DNA from: an uncultured Clostridia bacterium
GTDB taxonomy: Bacteria; Bacillota; Clostridia; Oscillospirales; Acutalibacteraceae
Length of the DNA: 64,000 bases
NCBI GenBank assembly: GCA_927362715.1
Contig: CAKMIX010000006.1
Span: 47,578-111,577, forward strand
Direction: 5' to 3'
Below, piece after piece: positions 27,654-36,753 of this stretch. Position 1 is the first letter of the stretch. Every line of letters starts with the position of its first letter. Made by a program: the position numbers and the translations under genes. A model generated the notes under the pieces. The model worked only from the letters and a program-made list of their open reading frames with translations, was not told the origin of the DNA and made no database searches.

Positions 27654-29438
27654 TTGGCGCAGCAAAAACGGAAAAGCCAGTCGCTCTTGAACGGCGCCAT
27701 TGTGCTCGCTGCCGCCACGATCATCGTAAAGGTCATCGGCATCCTTTACAAAGTACCGATCTCCAACATGATCGGCACCATCGGGCGCGCGTGCTTTGAC
27801 TCCGCTTACAATCTATATATCCCGATTTATACCGTCTCTATGGCGGGGCTGCCCGTGGCTGTCTCGAAAATGGTCTCACAGCAGGTAGCGCTCGGGCGTT
27901 TTCGCGATGTGCGGCGCATCTATAAAGTCGCCGGGCGGCTTTTCTTGCTGACGGGCACCGTCGGTGTGGTGCTGATGCTTCTGCTTGCGTACCCGTATGC
28001 GGTGTTGTCCAAAAATATGGACGCGCTGCCCGCGATCATCGCCATTGCACCGTCCATTTTCTTCTGCTGTGTGATGTCTACCTACCGCGGCTACTATAAC
28101 GGGCTGCGCAACATGACGCCCACCGCCATGTCTGAAATTTGGGAGGCGGTCGGCAAGGTCATCATCGGGCTTGTGTGCGCTTGGGCGACCATGCGCTACG
28201 GGCAGGCGCGCCTTGCCGCAGGGCTTCCCATATTCGGTCAGACTGCCGCGACCGAGGCTGAGGCGCTGAGCGTTCTGTACCCTTATGCCGCCGCAGCGGC
28301 AGCGTTAGGCGTAACGGGCGGAACGGTCGTCGGCATGCTTTACATGATGATCCGCCACCGCGTGCGCGGCGACGCGCTGACGCGCACAGAGCTGGTCAAT
28401 TCCCCGAAACCCCTCGCCGGAACGGCGATCGCCAAGACGCTGATGGCGATCGCGATACCCGTAGTAGCGTCGTCGCTTGTGTTCAGCGTGACGAATCTCA
28501 TTGACTCCATCACCGTACAGAACCGTCTGGATACGATGATCCTTGGTAACCTGGATTACATCCGCTCGGTCTACGGCGATCAGCTGCTCGCTGCGCAGGT
28601 GCTGGATGCGGATATTGCAAAATACCTGTACGGCGCATACACCATGTCGCTGGACTTTAAGAACCTGATCCCGTCGATCACGCTTTCCTTAGGTGTGAGC
28701 GCCATACCCGCACTGTCTGCCGCGTGGGCGGTCAAGGACAAAAAGGTGCTCAAAATCTCGGTCGAATCCGTGCTGCGCGTAACGCTGATGATCGCGTTCC
28801 CGGCGGGCATCGGTATGGCGGTGCTTGCAGAGCCGATCCTCAACATGATGTATGAAACCGGCAGATCCGCCGATGCGGTCTCTATCGCCGCACCCATTAT
28901 GGCGGCATACGGCTACACCATTTTCTTAATGTGCCTGTCGCAGCCGACAACGAACATGCTGCAAGCCCTCGGCAAGACGGGTGTGCCGCTTCGCTCTTTA
29001 ACGGTCGGCGCGGTCGCAAAGGTCATTGCAAACTACATTTTCATCGGCATCCCGCAGATCAACATCAACGGCGCGGTCATCGGCACCGTGATCTGCTACG
29101 CGATCATCGTAATCTACAACATCATCGCGCTGCTGCGCACCGCGCGGGTGCGCGTGAATTGGATGTCGGTTTTTGTAAAGCCCCTGTTTTCCGCCGTGCT
29201 CTGCGGCGTGGCGGCGTATACAAGCTACGGGCTGTTTTCCAACATTTTACCTGTGATGACGCGCGGCGGGCTTTCGATAACGAATATCATTGCTACGGCG
29301 ATCGCCGTCGTATTTGCCGTGCTGGTTTACGCGATCGCTATGTTTTTGGTCGGCGGGATCGCCAAATCGGATGTAAAAATGCTGCCTAAGGGAGAAAAAA
29401 TCGCGAAAACACTTGCCAAATATGGATTTTTAGAGTAA
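27654..29438 (+). CDS. MOP-superfamily flippase (MurJ/SpoVB/YabM-like)
   Basis: An oligosaccharide-lipid flippase; relatives move lipid II or act in spore cortex formation. 594 aa with about 14 hydrophobic segments and a Gly/Ala-rich first helix (LLNGAIVLAAATIIVKVIGILYKVPISNMIG). The start is TTG 27654, nine nt after AGGAAAGGGG; the longer reading frame begins inside the promoter. It is followed by mazG, hup and rqcP, matching the Bacillus yabM-yabN-yabO order. YabM and SpoVB cannot be told apart from sequence alone. Confidence 0.9.
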   Translation: MAQQKRKSQSLLNGAIVLAAATIIVKVIGILYKVPISNMIGTIGRACFDSAYNLYIPIYTVSMAGLPVAVSKMVSQQVALGRFRDVRRIYKVAGRLFLLTGTVGVVLMLLLAYPYAVLSKNMDALPAIIAIAPSIFFCCVMSTYRGYYNGLRNMTPTAMSEIWEAVGKVIIGLVCAWATMRYGQARLAAGLPIFGQTAATEAEALSVLYPYAAAAAALGVTGGTVVGMLYMMIRHRVRGDALTRTELVNSPKPLAGTAIAKTLMAIAIPVVASSLVFSVTNLIDSITVQNRLDTMILGNLDYIRSVYGDQLLAAQVLDADIAKYLYGAYTMSLDFKNLIPSITLSLGVSAIPALSAAWAVKDKKVLKISVESVLRVTLMIAFPAGIGMAVLAEPILNMMYETGRSADAVSIAAPIMAAYGYTIFLMCLSQPTTNMLQALGKTGVPLRSLTVGAVAKVIANYIFIGIPQININGAVIGTVICYAIIVIYNIIALLRTARVRVNWMSVFVKPLFSAVLCGVAAYTSYGLFSNILPVMTRGGLSITNIIATAIAVVFAVLVYAIAMFLVGGIAKSDVKMLPKGEKIAKTLAKYGFLE

Positions 29439-29459
29439 AATACAGAAAAGGATTTTGCA

Positions 29460-30266
29460 ATGGAACAGACGTTTACAACCAAATCGAAATACAACATGCA
29501 GGATCTTTTGGAGATCATGCGTATTCTGCGCGGTGCGCACGGCTGTCCGTGGGATCGTGAGCAGACGCACGAATCCATCCGCAAAAACTTGATCGAAGAG
29601 ACCTACGAGGCGATCGAAGCGATCAACAAGCACGACGACGTGCTGCTGTGCGAGGAGCTCGGCGACGTGCTCATGCAGGTCGTATTTCACGCCCAGATGG
29701 CTGCCGAGCGCAACGCATTCTCGTTTGACGACGTGGCGGACGGCATTTGCAAAAAGCTTATTGAGCGGCATCCGCATGTTTTCGGTGACGTACAGGTTGC
29801 CTCCTCCGGCGAGGTGCTGGAGAATTGGGAGCAGATCAAATCCGCAACCAAGCACCGTAAAACGGTCGCGGATAAAATGCAGGCGGTCCCGCGTGAGCTG
29901 CCCGCTTTGATGCGTGCTTACAAGATCCAGGAAAAGGCGGCAAAGGTCGGTTTTGACTGGGATGACCTCGACGGCGCGCTGCAAAAGCTGCCTGAGGAAA
30001 CCGCAGAATTGCGTGCGGCATATGAAAAGAACGACCGCGAAAACGCGCTGGAAGAACTCGGCGACCTGTTGTTTTCGGCCGTCAATGCGGCGCGGTTTTT
30101 AAAGCTTGACCCTGAGGAAGCCCTCACTGCGGCGACGGACAAGTTCCAGAACCGTTTTTGCGAGGTGGAAAAGCTCGCCGAGGCGCGCGGTGTAGATATG
30201 CAGTCTGCATCGCTTGAAACGCTGGATGCGCTTTGGGACGAAGTCAAAAAACACGGTTCCGAATAG
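29460..30266 (+). CDS. mazG: Nucleoside triphosphate pyrophosphohydrolase MazG
   Basis: Hydrolyses (d)NTPs to NMP and pyrophosphate, a house-cleaning role. 268 aa with two MazG repeats: the first with GCPWDREQTHESIRKNLIEETYEAIEAI and EELGDVLMQVVFH (about residues 27-80), the second with EETAELR and ALEELGDLLFSAVN (about 178-215). Both E-x-x-E/E-x-x-D metal sets are intact. It lacks the methylase-like N-terminal domain of Bacillus YabN. RBS AAAAGG. Second gene of the unit. Confidence 0.96.
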   Translation: MEQTFTTKSKYNMQDLLEIMRILRGAHGCPWDREQTHESIRKNLIEETYEAIEAINKHDDVLLCEELGDVLMQVVFHAQMAAERNAFSFDDVADGICKKLIERHPHVFGDVQVASSGEVLENWEQIKSATKHRKTVADKMQAVPRELPALMRAYKIQEKAAKVGFDWDDLDGALQKLPEETAELRAAYEKNDRENALEELGDLLFSAVNAARFLKLDPEEALTAATDKFQNRFCEVEKLAEARGVDMQSASLETLDALWDEVKKHGSE

Positions 30267-30316
30267 CTGTTCGCAGCTATGGAAGATAAATCTATCCAAA
30301 ACGGAGGAAGACAAAC

Positions 30317-30592
30317 ATGAATAAGACAGAACTTATCGCGGCAGTTGCGGAGAAGGCCGGTCTGTCCAAGAAAGACGCGGACGCGGCGGTTTCGGCTGTG
30401 TTCGATGCAGTCACTGCAGAGCTTGCCAAGGGCGAAAAGGTCCAGCTCATCGGCTTCGGCACGTTTGAGGTTCGTGAACGCGCTGCAAAAACGGGTCGCA
30501 ACCCGAGAACCGGCGAGACGATGACCATCCCGGCTTCCAAGGTTCCCGCTTTCAAGGCCGGCGCAGCTCTGAAGAACGCTGTTGCGAAATAA
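30317..30592 (+). CDS. hup: HU-family DNA-binding protein
   Basis: Nucleoid-compacting dimeric protein. 91 aa with the HU signature [18 protein letters not shown] (about residues 46-63) and the proline-containing arm [15 protein letters not shown]. Strong ribosome-binding site GGAGGAAG, and a high-quality terminator follows at once, as expected for an abundant protein. Confidence 0.98.
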   Translation: MNKTELIAAVAEKAGLSKKDADAAVSAVFDAVTAELAKGEKVQLIGFGTFEVRERAAKTGRNPRTGETMTIPASKVPAFKAGAALKNAVAK

Positions 30593-30609
30593 GTGCTTTT
30601 GCACACGCG

Positions 30610-30640
30610 GCAGAGGGAAGCGATTCCCTCTGCTTTTTCT
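30610..30640 (+). terminator. Terminator of hup
   Basis: Perfect 10-bp stem (30610-30619/30624-30633) with a 4-nt loop, followed by TTTTTCTTTT; 18 bp beyond hup. Confidence 0.9.
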
Positions 30641-30676
30641 TTTCGGCGATTCTGTAAACCTACAGGAGGGTTTGTT

Positions 30677-30919
30677 TTGCGACTGGATAAATATTTAAAA
30701 GTCTCACGCATCGTCAAGCGCCGTACCGTCGCCAACGAGATCTGCGACGCAGGGCGCGCCGAGGTCAACGGAAGAGCGGCGCGCGCTTCCTACGATGTAA
30801 AGGTCGGCGATATTATCGCGCTGAACCTCGGCGGCAGCGTCAAGCGTTACGAGGTGCTTGCCGTCAACGAATTTGCACCTAAGGACGCCGCTTCAGCCAT
30901 GTATCGCGAGCTTTCATAA
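30677..30919 (+). CDS. rqcP: S4-domain ribosome quality-control factor RqcP (YabO)
   Basis: In Bacillus, RqcP stabilises tRNA on obstructed 50S subunits while RqcH adds alanine tails. 80 aa, almost wholly an S4 RNA-binding domain: RLDKYLKVSRIVKRRTVAN, GRAEVNG, GDIIALNLG. The start is TTG 30677, six nt after AGGAGGG; the longer frame runs into the hup terminator. It sits next to mazG and hup as in other Firmicutes. Confidence 0.93.
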   Translation: MRLDKYLKVSRIVKRRTVANEICDAGRAEVNGRAARASYDVKVGDIIALNLGGSVKRYEVLAVNEFAPKDAASAMYRELS

Positions 30920-30932
30920 GACCGCAGGGGTA

Positions 30933-30961
30933 TTTACCTTTCGGGCGATGCATGCTATACT
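30933..30961 (+). promoter_or_regulatory. Promoter of yhaM
   Basis: TTTACC (30933-30938), a 17-bp spacer and TATACT (30956-30961) with TGC before the -10; 33 bp upstream of yhaM. Confidence 0.7.
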
Positions 30962-30994
30962 GTTTATATCAGGCGAACCAAAGGAGCAAGCGGT

Positions 30995-31966
30995 ATGAAC
31001 TTCAAGCAAATCAACCAAAACGGGCTTTATGAGGGCTTTGCCCTGATCACAAAATCGGAGAAAAAAGTCACGGCCAAGGGCAAGGACTACCTTGACCTCA
31101 TCCTATCCGACAGCGACGGCGAGATCTCCGCCAAATATTGGGACTACAACGAAGCTGCGCAGGGGCAGTTTCCTGCCGAGACGCTTGTAAAGGTTCGCGG
31201 CACGATCTCACAGTACAACGGCGCGGACCAGTTCCGTGTGGAGCGCATCCGCCGCGCGACGGAGCAAGACGACGTGGATATTTCGGAATTCGTGCGCTCG
31301 GCTTCTTATAACAGCGAATACATGTTTGAAAAACTCGTAGAATGTGTCGAGGAATTCCAGGACAAGGACCTGCAAAAGCTCGTGCTGCATATGCTGAACG
31401 AGCACAAGGCGGATCTGCTCAAATGGCCGGCGGCATACCGGCTGCACCACGCGATCCGCGGCGGTCTTTTGCTGCACACGCTCTCTATCGTTCGGCTTTG
31501 CGAGGGCGTTTGCCGCATATACCCGTTCGTGGATGCAGACCTGTTGTTTGCGGGCGCGATCTTGCATGACATCGCCAAGCTCACGGAATTTGAGGTCGGC
31601 AATGCGGGGATCGCCTCGGGCTACACTGTGGAGGGCAACCTCATCGGGCATCTTGTCAAGGGCGCGATGATGATCGACGAAGCCGCCAAAGCGCTCGGGA
31701 TCCCAGAAGAAAAATCCATGCTGCTGCAGCACATGGTGCTTTCACACCACGGCGAGCCGGAGTTCGGCGCGGCGGTGCGCCCCGCTTTTTTGGAAGCGGA
31801 GCTTTTATCGGAGCTCGATTTGATGGACGCGCGCGTCTACCAGATCACCGAAACGCTCGCACCCTTGCAGCCCGGCGCGTTTTCCAACCGCGTTTGGGCG
31901 CTCGACAACCGCAAGCTATATAACCACGCGCGCGGTGACCGAAACAAAACCGTGAATTTGGACTGA
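30995..31966 (+). CDS. yhaM: 3'-5' exoribonuclease YhaM family
   Basis: Divalent-metal-dependent 3'-5' exonuclease for RNA (and ssDNA). 323 aa: an N-terminal OB fold (residues about 10-95, LYEGFALITKSEKK) and an HD domain with H-x-x-R-GG-LL-H-T (HHAIRGGLLLHT, about 148), AILHDIAKL and LSHHGEPEFGA. RBS AAAGGAG. The DUF2804 gene follows 32 bp later with no terminator between. Confidence 0.92.
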   Translation: MNFKQINQNGLYEGFALITKSEKKVTAKGKDYLDLILSDSDGEISAKYWDYNEAAQGQFPAETLVKVRGTISQYNGADQFRVERIRRATEQDDVDISEFVRSASYNSEYMFEKLVECVEEFQDKDLQKLVLHMLNEHKADLLKWPAAYRLHHAIRGGLLLHTLSIVRLCEGVCRIYPFVDADLLFAGAILHDIAKLTEFEVGNAGIASGYTVEGNLIGHLVKGAMMIDEAAKALGIPEEKSMLLQHMVLSHHGEPEFGAAVRPAFLEAELLSELDLMDARVYQITETLAPLQPGAFSNRVWALDNRKLYNHARGDRNKTVNLD

Positions 31967-31998
31967 GCAGTCAGTCTTACCATATAGGGAGGAAAGCC

Positions 31999-33024
31999 AT
32001 GAGAAACCATGAGGTCACATCCGTTCAAAAGCTTCTGCGTGTGGACGGCAGTCTGAAAGAACCGGGCTGGTCGCGGCAGCTTGTGCAAATCTACAGCCGC
32101 GAGGACATTAAAGCCCCGAAATTCCGCATCAAGGAATGGGACTACTATCTGGTCGTCTCAAAAGAATGCGCGCTGGCATTCACCATTTCCGATGATGGCT
32201 ATGTCGGTCTGCATTCCGTTTCGCTCATTACCTTCGGCGACACGCCGTGGGAGCACACCGAGACGATCTTACAGCCGTTCCCCATGGGGAAACTGCATCT
32301 GCCCGAAACGAGCGAGCGCGGCAATACGGTCTATCGAGACCGGCGGCTCAACATGGAATTTGCCAAAGAGGACGGCAGGCGGCGCATTGTCTGTTCGTTC
32401 AAGAATTTCTTGGACGGCAAGACGTTCACCTGTGACCTGACGCTCGAGCAGCCGCCCATGGACACTATGGTTATCGCCACGCCGTGGAAAGAAAGCCGCA
32501 AAGCGTTTTATTACAACCAGAAGATCAACTGTATGCGTGCGAGCGGCGAAGCGCATTTTGACGGCAAAACCTATGTTTTCGACCCCGACACGGACTTCGG
32601 CACGCTCGACTGGGGGCGCGGCGTATGGACCTACGATAATACATGGTATTGGGGTTCGGGCAACGGCGTTGTGGACGGCAAGCCGTTTGGTTTCAACATC
32701 GGCTACGGCTTCGGCGACACCTCGGCGGCGAGCGAAAACATTTTGTTTTACGACGGCGTGGGGCACAAGCTGGATGATGTGACGTTCCACATCCCGAAGC
32801 ACTCGTATCTGGAGCCGTGGAAGATCTCGTCGAGCGACGGGCGGTTCGAGATGGATTTCATCCCCGTGCTCGACCGCGCGGCAAAGATCGACGTCAAGCT
32901 CATCACCACCGACCAGCATCAGGTGTTCGGCAAAATGTCCGGCACGGCGGTGCTCGACGACGGCACAAAGTTAGAGATTCATGACCTTTTGTGCTTCTGC
33001 GAAAAGGTGCATAATAAGTATTAA
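31999..33024 (+). CDS. DUF2804 family protein
   Basis: 341 aa, soluble, no signal peptide. The family is recognised by the WGRGVWTYDNTWYWGSGNG block (about residues 205-223) and the beta-rich sequence on either side. Function is not known; the fold is thought to resemble lipocalin/AttH-type beta barrels, which is weak support for hydrophobic-ligand binding. AGGGAGGAAAG precedes the ATG. Probably cotranscribed with yhaM and closed by its own terminator. Confidence 0.85.
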   Translation: MRNHEVTSVQKLLRVDGSLKEPGWSRQLVQIYSREDIKAPKFRIKEWDYYLVVSKECALAFTISDDGYVGLHSVSLITFGDTPWEHTETILQPFPMGKLHLPETSERGNTVYRDRRLNMEFAKEDGRRRIVCSFKNFLDGKTFTCDLTLEQPPMDTMVIATPWKESRKAFYYNQKINCMRASGEAHFDGKTYVFDPDTDFGTLDWGRGVWTYDNTWYWGSGNGVVDGKPFGFNIGYGFGDTSAASENILFYDGVGHKLDDVTFHIPKHSYLEPWKISSSDGRFEMDFIPVLDRAAKIDVKLITTDQHQVFGKMSGTAVLDDGTKLEIHDLLCFCEKVHNKY

Positions 33025-33041
33025 AATACATAAAAACAAAA

Positions 33042-33068
33042 CGCCGCCCGAACTGCGGGCGGCGCATT
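33042..33068 (+). terminator. Terminator of yhaM-DUF2804
   Basis: 9-bp GC stem (33042-33050/33056-33064) with a 5-nt loop, then CATTTT. Confidence 0.75.
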
Positions 33069-33083
33069 TTACAAGGAGCGACT

Positions 33084-34013
33084 ATGGACTGGACGGAAGT
33101 TTGCATCACGATAAACGCGGCAGATACGGATCGTGCCGTAAGCCTTGCGAGCATGGCGGCACCGGGCGGCATTTATATCGAGGATTACCGCACGCTTGAG
33201 GAAGAAACGCGCGAGATCGCACATATTGACCTCATTGACGAGGAGCTGCTCGCGAAGGATCGCACCAAAGCGCGCATCCATCTGTATTATTCGCCCGAAA
33301 CGAGCCCCAATGAGGCGCTTGCCTATCTTTCGGAGCGCCTGACGGCGGCAGGCATCGCGCACGAAATCGACACGCTGATCTGCAAAAGCGAGGACTGGGA
33401 GAACAATTGGAAAGCATATTTTCATCCCCTGCCCGTCGGGCGTCGGCTGCTCATCCAGCCGCTTTGGCGCGAGGATGCCGAAAACCCCGAGAACCGCGCG
33501 GTGCTGGCGCTCGAACCGGGACTTGCATTCGGCACGGGCGGGCACCAGACCACCCGCCTTTGCTTGGAGGCACTGGAAAACGCGGTGCGCCCGGGCTGCA
33601 CGGTGCTCGATGTCGGCTGCGGCAGCGGGATTTTGGCGATCGCCGCCCTGCTTTTGGGTGCGGGCAGCGCCGTGGGCGTGGACATTGACGCGCTTGCGGT
33701 CAAAACGGCAAAGGAAAACGGGCGGCGCAACGGCTTTGCAGAACCCGCGCTCACGTTTTTAAAGGGTAATCTCGCGGACGACGTGTCGGGACAATATGAC
33801 GTAGTCGTGACAAACATCGTCGCCGATGTCATCATACAGTTTTTGCGGGACGTCGGGAAATTCATGAAGCCCGATTCGGTGTTTATTGCTTCCGGCATCA
33901 TCGACTTGCGAGAAGGCGACGTGCTTGGCGCCCTGCAAGCGCACGGATTTGCTGTGGAAACCCGCGCCGAGGACGGCGGCTGGGTGTGCCTTGTGTGCAG
34001 GAAAGCACATTGA
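33084..34013 (+). CDS. prmA: Ribosomal protein L11 methyltransferase
   Basis: Trimethylates L11 with S-adenosylmethionine. 309 aa: an N-terminal substrate-recognition domain (about 1-110), then the Rossmann MTase with PGLAFGTGGHQTT (about 150), motif I VLDVGCGSGILAIAA (about 174) and VTNIVADVI in place of NPPY. The ATG follows AAGGAG and begins only 20 bp after the DUF2804 terminator. No dnaJ or rsmE is adjacent in this window. Confidence 0.96.
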   Translation: MDWTEVCITINAADTDRAVSLASMAAPGGIYIEDYRTLEEETREIAHIDLIDEELLAKDRTKARIHLYYSPETSPNEALAYLSERLTAAGIAHEIDTLICKSEDWENNWKAYFHPLPVGRRLLIQPLWREDAENPENRAVLALEPGLAFGTGGHQTTRLCLEALENAVRPGCTVLDVGCGSGILAIAALLLGAGSAVGVDIDALAVKTAKENGRRNGFAEPALTFLKGNLADDVSGQYDVVVTNIVADVIIQFLRDVGKFMKPDSVFIASGIIDLREGDVLGALQAHGFAVETRAEDGGWVCLVCRKAH

Positions 34014-34122
34014 TTTTCGTCGGTTTTTGTGCGTGTTCTCGGTTTGTTTGTCGCCGCAGAAGCGACCCGAACGCATCTTTTGCTGATAGAATGGAAGCAG
34101 CAAAAAACAAAGGGGTGTATGC

Positions 34123-36285
34123 ATGCAGGAAGTAAATTGTTTGCGGGACACGATGCACATTCTGGCACAGGGATACTATATCAAAGACGGCAAAAAAGTC
34201 CCTTTGCAATTAAGCCGCGACGAAAGGGAAAAAGCGCGGGTGTTTTTACCGCCGGAAGTGCATGCGCTTGAAAGCTATAAGCCGGATCAGCGCATCTTTA
34301 CCATAGGAAGATGCGGCTATAGCTGTGAAAACATCGATACCTTCACAAAAGCCAGAAACAACTACAGGGATTTTCGGTATCTTTTTACCGACAGGGATAA
34401 AGAAATCTTGGTATTGAATTTTGCGAATCCGATACATCCCGGCGGTGGGGTGCGGCAAGGCGCAAAGGCGCAGGAGGAGGACCTGTGCCGGACGAGTTCT
34501 CTTCTTTGCTCTCTGGAAAGCAAAGAAGCCGCCCCCTATTATCAATACAACCGAAAGCTGCATACCTATATGGGTTCGGACGCCGTGATGATCACGCCGA
34601 AGGTCGAAATCATCAAAGATGCCGCCGGGAATTTGCTGGACGAAAGTGTGATCGTCGCGGTCATGACCTGCGCCGCGCCCATCCTGCGGCACGGGCTCGA
34701 GGGCTTGAGCGAACAGCAGTACAAAGCGCTGTTCTACAACAGAATCACGGGCATGCTGCGCGTTGCAGCCGTTTCCGGGTATCGGTATCTGGTTTTGGGC
34801 GCGTTCGGCTGCGGGGCATTCGGAAACGACGCAGAAGTGGTATCCGACCTGTTTTATAAGGCGCTTAAAAATTTCAACTTGGGCGGCATGCGGGATGCCG
34901 ACTGGTTTACGCGGATCGATTTTGCCGTTCTTTCCAAATCCCCGGACTTATATAACTACAAAGCATTTTACCGCAATTTCGGCGGCAGGAATTTTTACCG
35001 TGAGGAAATCCTGAAGCAGTATGCCGAGGTGAACGCAAAAAAAGAAGAACAGCGGAAATATTTGGATAAAATTAAGGGTTCGCTGGTCGGCGGGGCTTGC
35101 GGCGATGCGCTCGGTTTTGCAGTGGAGTTTTTGCAGGAAGAAGAAATACGCCGGAAGTACGGAAAGCAGGGCATCACCGCATATCAGCTCACTGACGGCG
35201 CAGCGCAAATCTCCGACGATACGCAGATGACCCTTTTCACCGCAAACGCCATATTGTACGGGGAAACGCGCCTTGCCATGCGCGGCATCGGCGGCGATCC
35301 AAAGCTGTATGCCCCGAACGGTTATTTAGACTGGTATGCAACACAAACCATGTCCTTTGAAGAAGAGCAGGCAAAAAATTACCGTGCGCACCGGAGCATC
35401 TCCTGGCTTTTGGATGTGCCGCAGCTGTATGCAAGGCGTGCGCCGGGCAACACCTGCCTGTCGGCGCTGAACGATTTGCTGCACAACGGATTTCGGGAGG
35501 ATTATATCCGGACACCCGTAAACCAAAGCAAGGGCTGCGGTGGGCTTATGCGCATTGCGCCGCTGGGGCTGCATTATAAATCGTTGGGCATCCATACACT
35601 GGATAAGCTGGGGGCCGAGCTCTCCGCGATCACGCACGGCCATTCTTTGGGGTATATGCCGTCTGCCGTACTGACGCACATTTTGAATCGGATCGTATAC
35701 CCGAAAGACGCGACGCTTTCCTTAAAAGAGATCTGCATTGAAGCGCGGGATACGGTGGCGGAGATCTTCCGGGAGGACAAACACATTGCAGAATTGACCC
35801 GTTTGATCGACCTTGCCGTAGCGCTTTCGGAAAACGGCGCGGACGATCCCGAAAACATCCGAATGCTCGGCGGGGGCTGGGTCGCAGAGGAAACGCTTGC
35901 CATAGCCCTTTATTGCAGCTTGAAGTATGCGGACGACTTTTCCAAAGGGATCATCGCGGCCGTCAATCACAGCGGAGACAGCGACTCGACCGGCGCAGTC
36001 ACGGGGAACATACTCGGCGCGTGGCTCGGTGCGCACAGCATAGACGCCAAATGGACAAAGGATCTGGAGCTGTATGACGTCCTTTGCGAAATGGCCGAGG
36101 ATTTATGCTACGGCTGCCACATATCCGAATACGGTGACTATTACGACGAAGCATGGGAAAGGAAATACATTTGTATGCATTGGAAGGAAAATACCCCTTC
36201 CATGCCGCAGACGCTCGCCGAGTTGCTTCGTTCCGGCGGGCTTGACGAAATCAATCGGGTTTTGCGCAACGGCGGAATGACCTGA
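34123..36285 (+). CDS. Two-domain ADP-ribose eraser: PARG-like (TIGR02452) fused to ADP-ribosylglycohydrolase
   Basis: 720 aa in one uninterrupted frame. Residues about 1-290 resemble the microbial PARG/TIGR02452 macrodomain family: VLNFANPIHPGGGV with GGG at 107-109, QEE at 117-119 (the PARG catalytic signature GGG...QEE) and the phosphate loop GAFGCGAFGN (227-235). Residues about 315-690 are an ARH/DraG-type hydrolase: GSLVGGACGDALG (319-331), metal ligands in SDDTQM (364-369) and GDSDST (618-623), and THGHS (504-508). Both active sites look intact. RBS AAAGGGG. No transmembrane segment. The likely role is removal of ADP-ribose from proteins, nucleic acids or small molecules. Its base composition seems more AT-rich than its neighbours', which suggests acquisition. 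Confidence 0.9.
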   Translation: MQEVNCLRDTMHILAQGYYIKDGKKVPLQLSRDEREKARVFLPPEVHALESYKPDQRIFTIGRCGYSCENIDTFTKARNNYRDFRYLFTDRDKEILVLNFANPIHPGGGVRQGAKAQEEDLCRTSSLLCSLESKEAAPYYQYNRKLHTYMGSDAVMITPKVEIIKDAAGNLLDESVIVAVMTCAAPILRHGLEGLSEQQYKALFYNRITGMLRVAAVSGYRYLVLGAFGCGAFGNDAEVVSDLFYKALKNFNLGGMRDADWFTRIDFAVLSKSPDLYNYKAFYRNFGGRNFYREEILKQYAEVNAKKEEQRKYLDKIKGSLVGGACGDALGFAVEFLQEEEIRRKYGKQGITAYQLTDGAAQISDDTQMTLFTANAILYGETRLAMRGIGGDPKLYAPNGYLDWYATQTMSFEEEQAKNYRAHRSISWLLDVPQLYARRAPGNTCLSALNDLLHNGFREDYIRTPVNQSKGCGGLMRIAPLGLHYKSLGIHTLDKLGAELSAITHGHSLGYMPSAVLTHILNRIVYPKDATLSLKEICIEARDTVAEIFREDKHIAELTRLIDLAVALSENGADDPENIRMLGGGWVAEETLAIALYCSLKYADDFSKGIIAAVNHSGDSDSTGAVTGNILGAWLGAHSIDAKWTKDLELYDVLCEMAEDLCYGCHISEYGDYYDEAWERKYICMHWKENTPSMPQTLAELLRSGGLDEINRVLRNGGMT

Positions 36286-36388
36286 TACAAAATCCCGAAA
36301 GCGCACGAAAACAGGTTTGCTCATCTGCCTGTATGCGCAAATCATCTGGCATAGGGCGTCTTCCCAAGCCGCCGAAATGCTGTAAGCA

Positions 36389-36428
36389 AAAAATGAAAGC
36401 AGAGCGTTATGGCTCTGCTTTCATTTTT
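36389..36428. terminator. Bidirectional terminator
   Basis: Long near-perfect stem (36389-36405/36412-36428) with a short loop, A-rich and T-rich flanks, between the ADP-ribose eraser gene and the convergent XRE gene. It overlaps the XRE stop codon. Confidence 0.85.
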
Positions 36429-36621
36429 TATATTCGATCACATCGGAAATCTGGCAGCCTAACGCATCACAAATGCGTTCCAGCACATAGCTGTCATAGC
36501 GTTTGACCTTATTTTTGTAGTAGTTATCAATGATTTGATACCGTATGCCCGTTCGCTTTGCCAGCTCGTATCGGGTCAAGCCACGGTTTGCCAGCACTTT
36601 ATCCAGCGTTAATCGAATCAT
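36421..36621 (-). CDS. Small XRE/Cro-family transcriptional regulator
   Basis: 66 aa, nearly all helix-turn-helix: LTLDKVLANRGLTRYELAKRTGIRYQIIDNYYKNK, ending GCQISDVIEYKK, the YozG-like class. The start at ATG 36621 is preferred because AGAGGTG lies nine nt upstream; the frame is open further to an ATG at 36645 and a TTG at 36672 without good sites. It lies in an AT-rich patch (36610-36720) with short palindromic stretches that could hold its promoter and operator. It converges on the ADP-ribose eraser gene; any regulatory link is only inferred from proximity. Confidence 0.87.
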   Translation of the reverse strand: MIRLTLDKVLANRGLTRYELAKRTGIRYQIIDNYYKNKVKRYDSYVLERICDALGCQISDVIEYKK

Positions 36622-36753
36622 ACCGCTTTGCACCTCTGTATCCATTTTATTAGAGGTATATGAAATTGGCAATATACTTAATTAAATATATAGCCATGTA
36701 TTGCCGGCATGGGATATGATGATAAAATGGATGATTGCCGCCGAATGCAGGCG

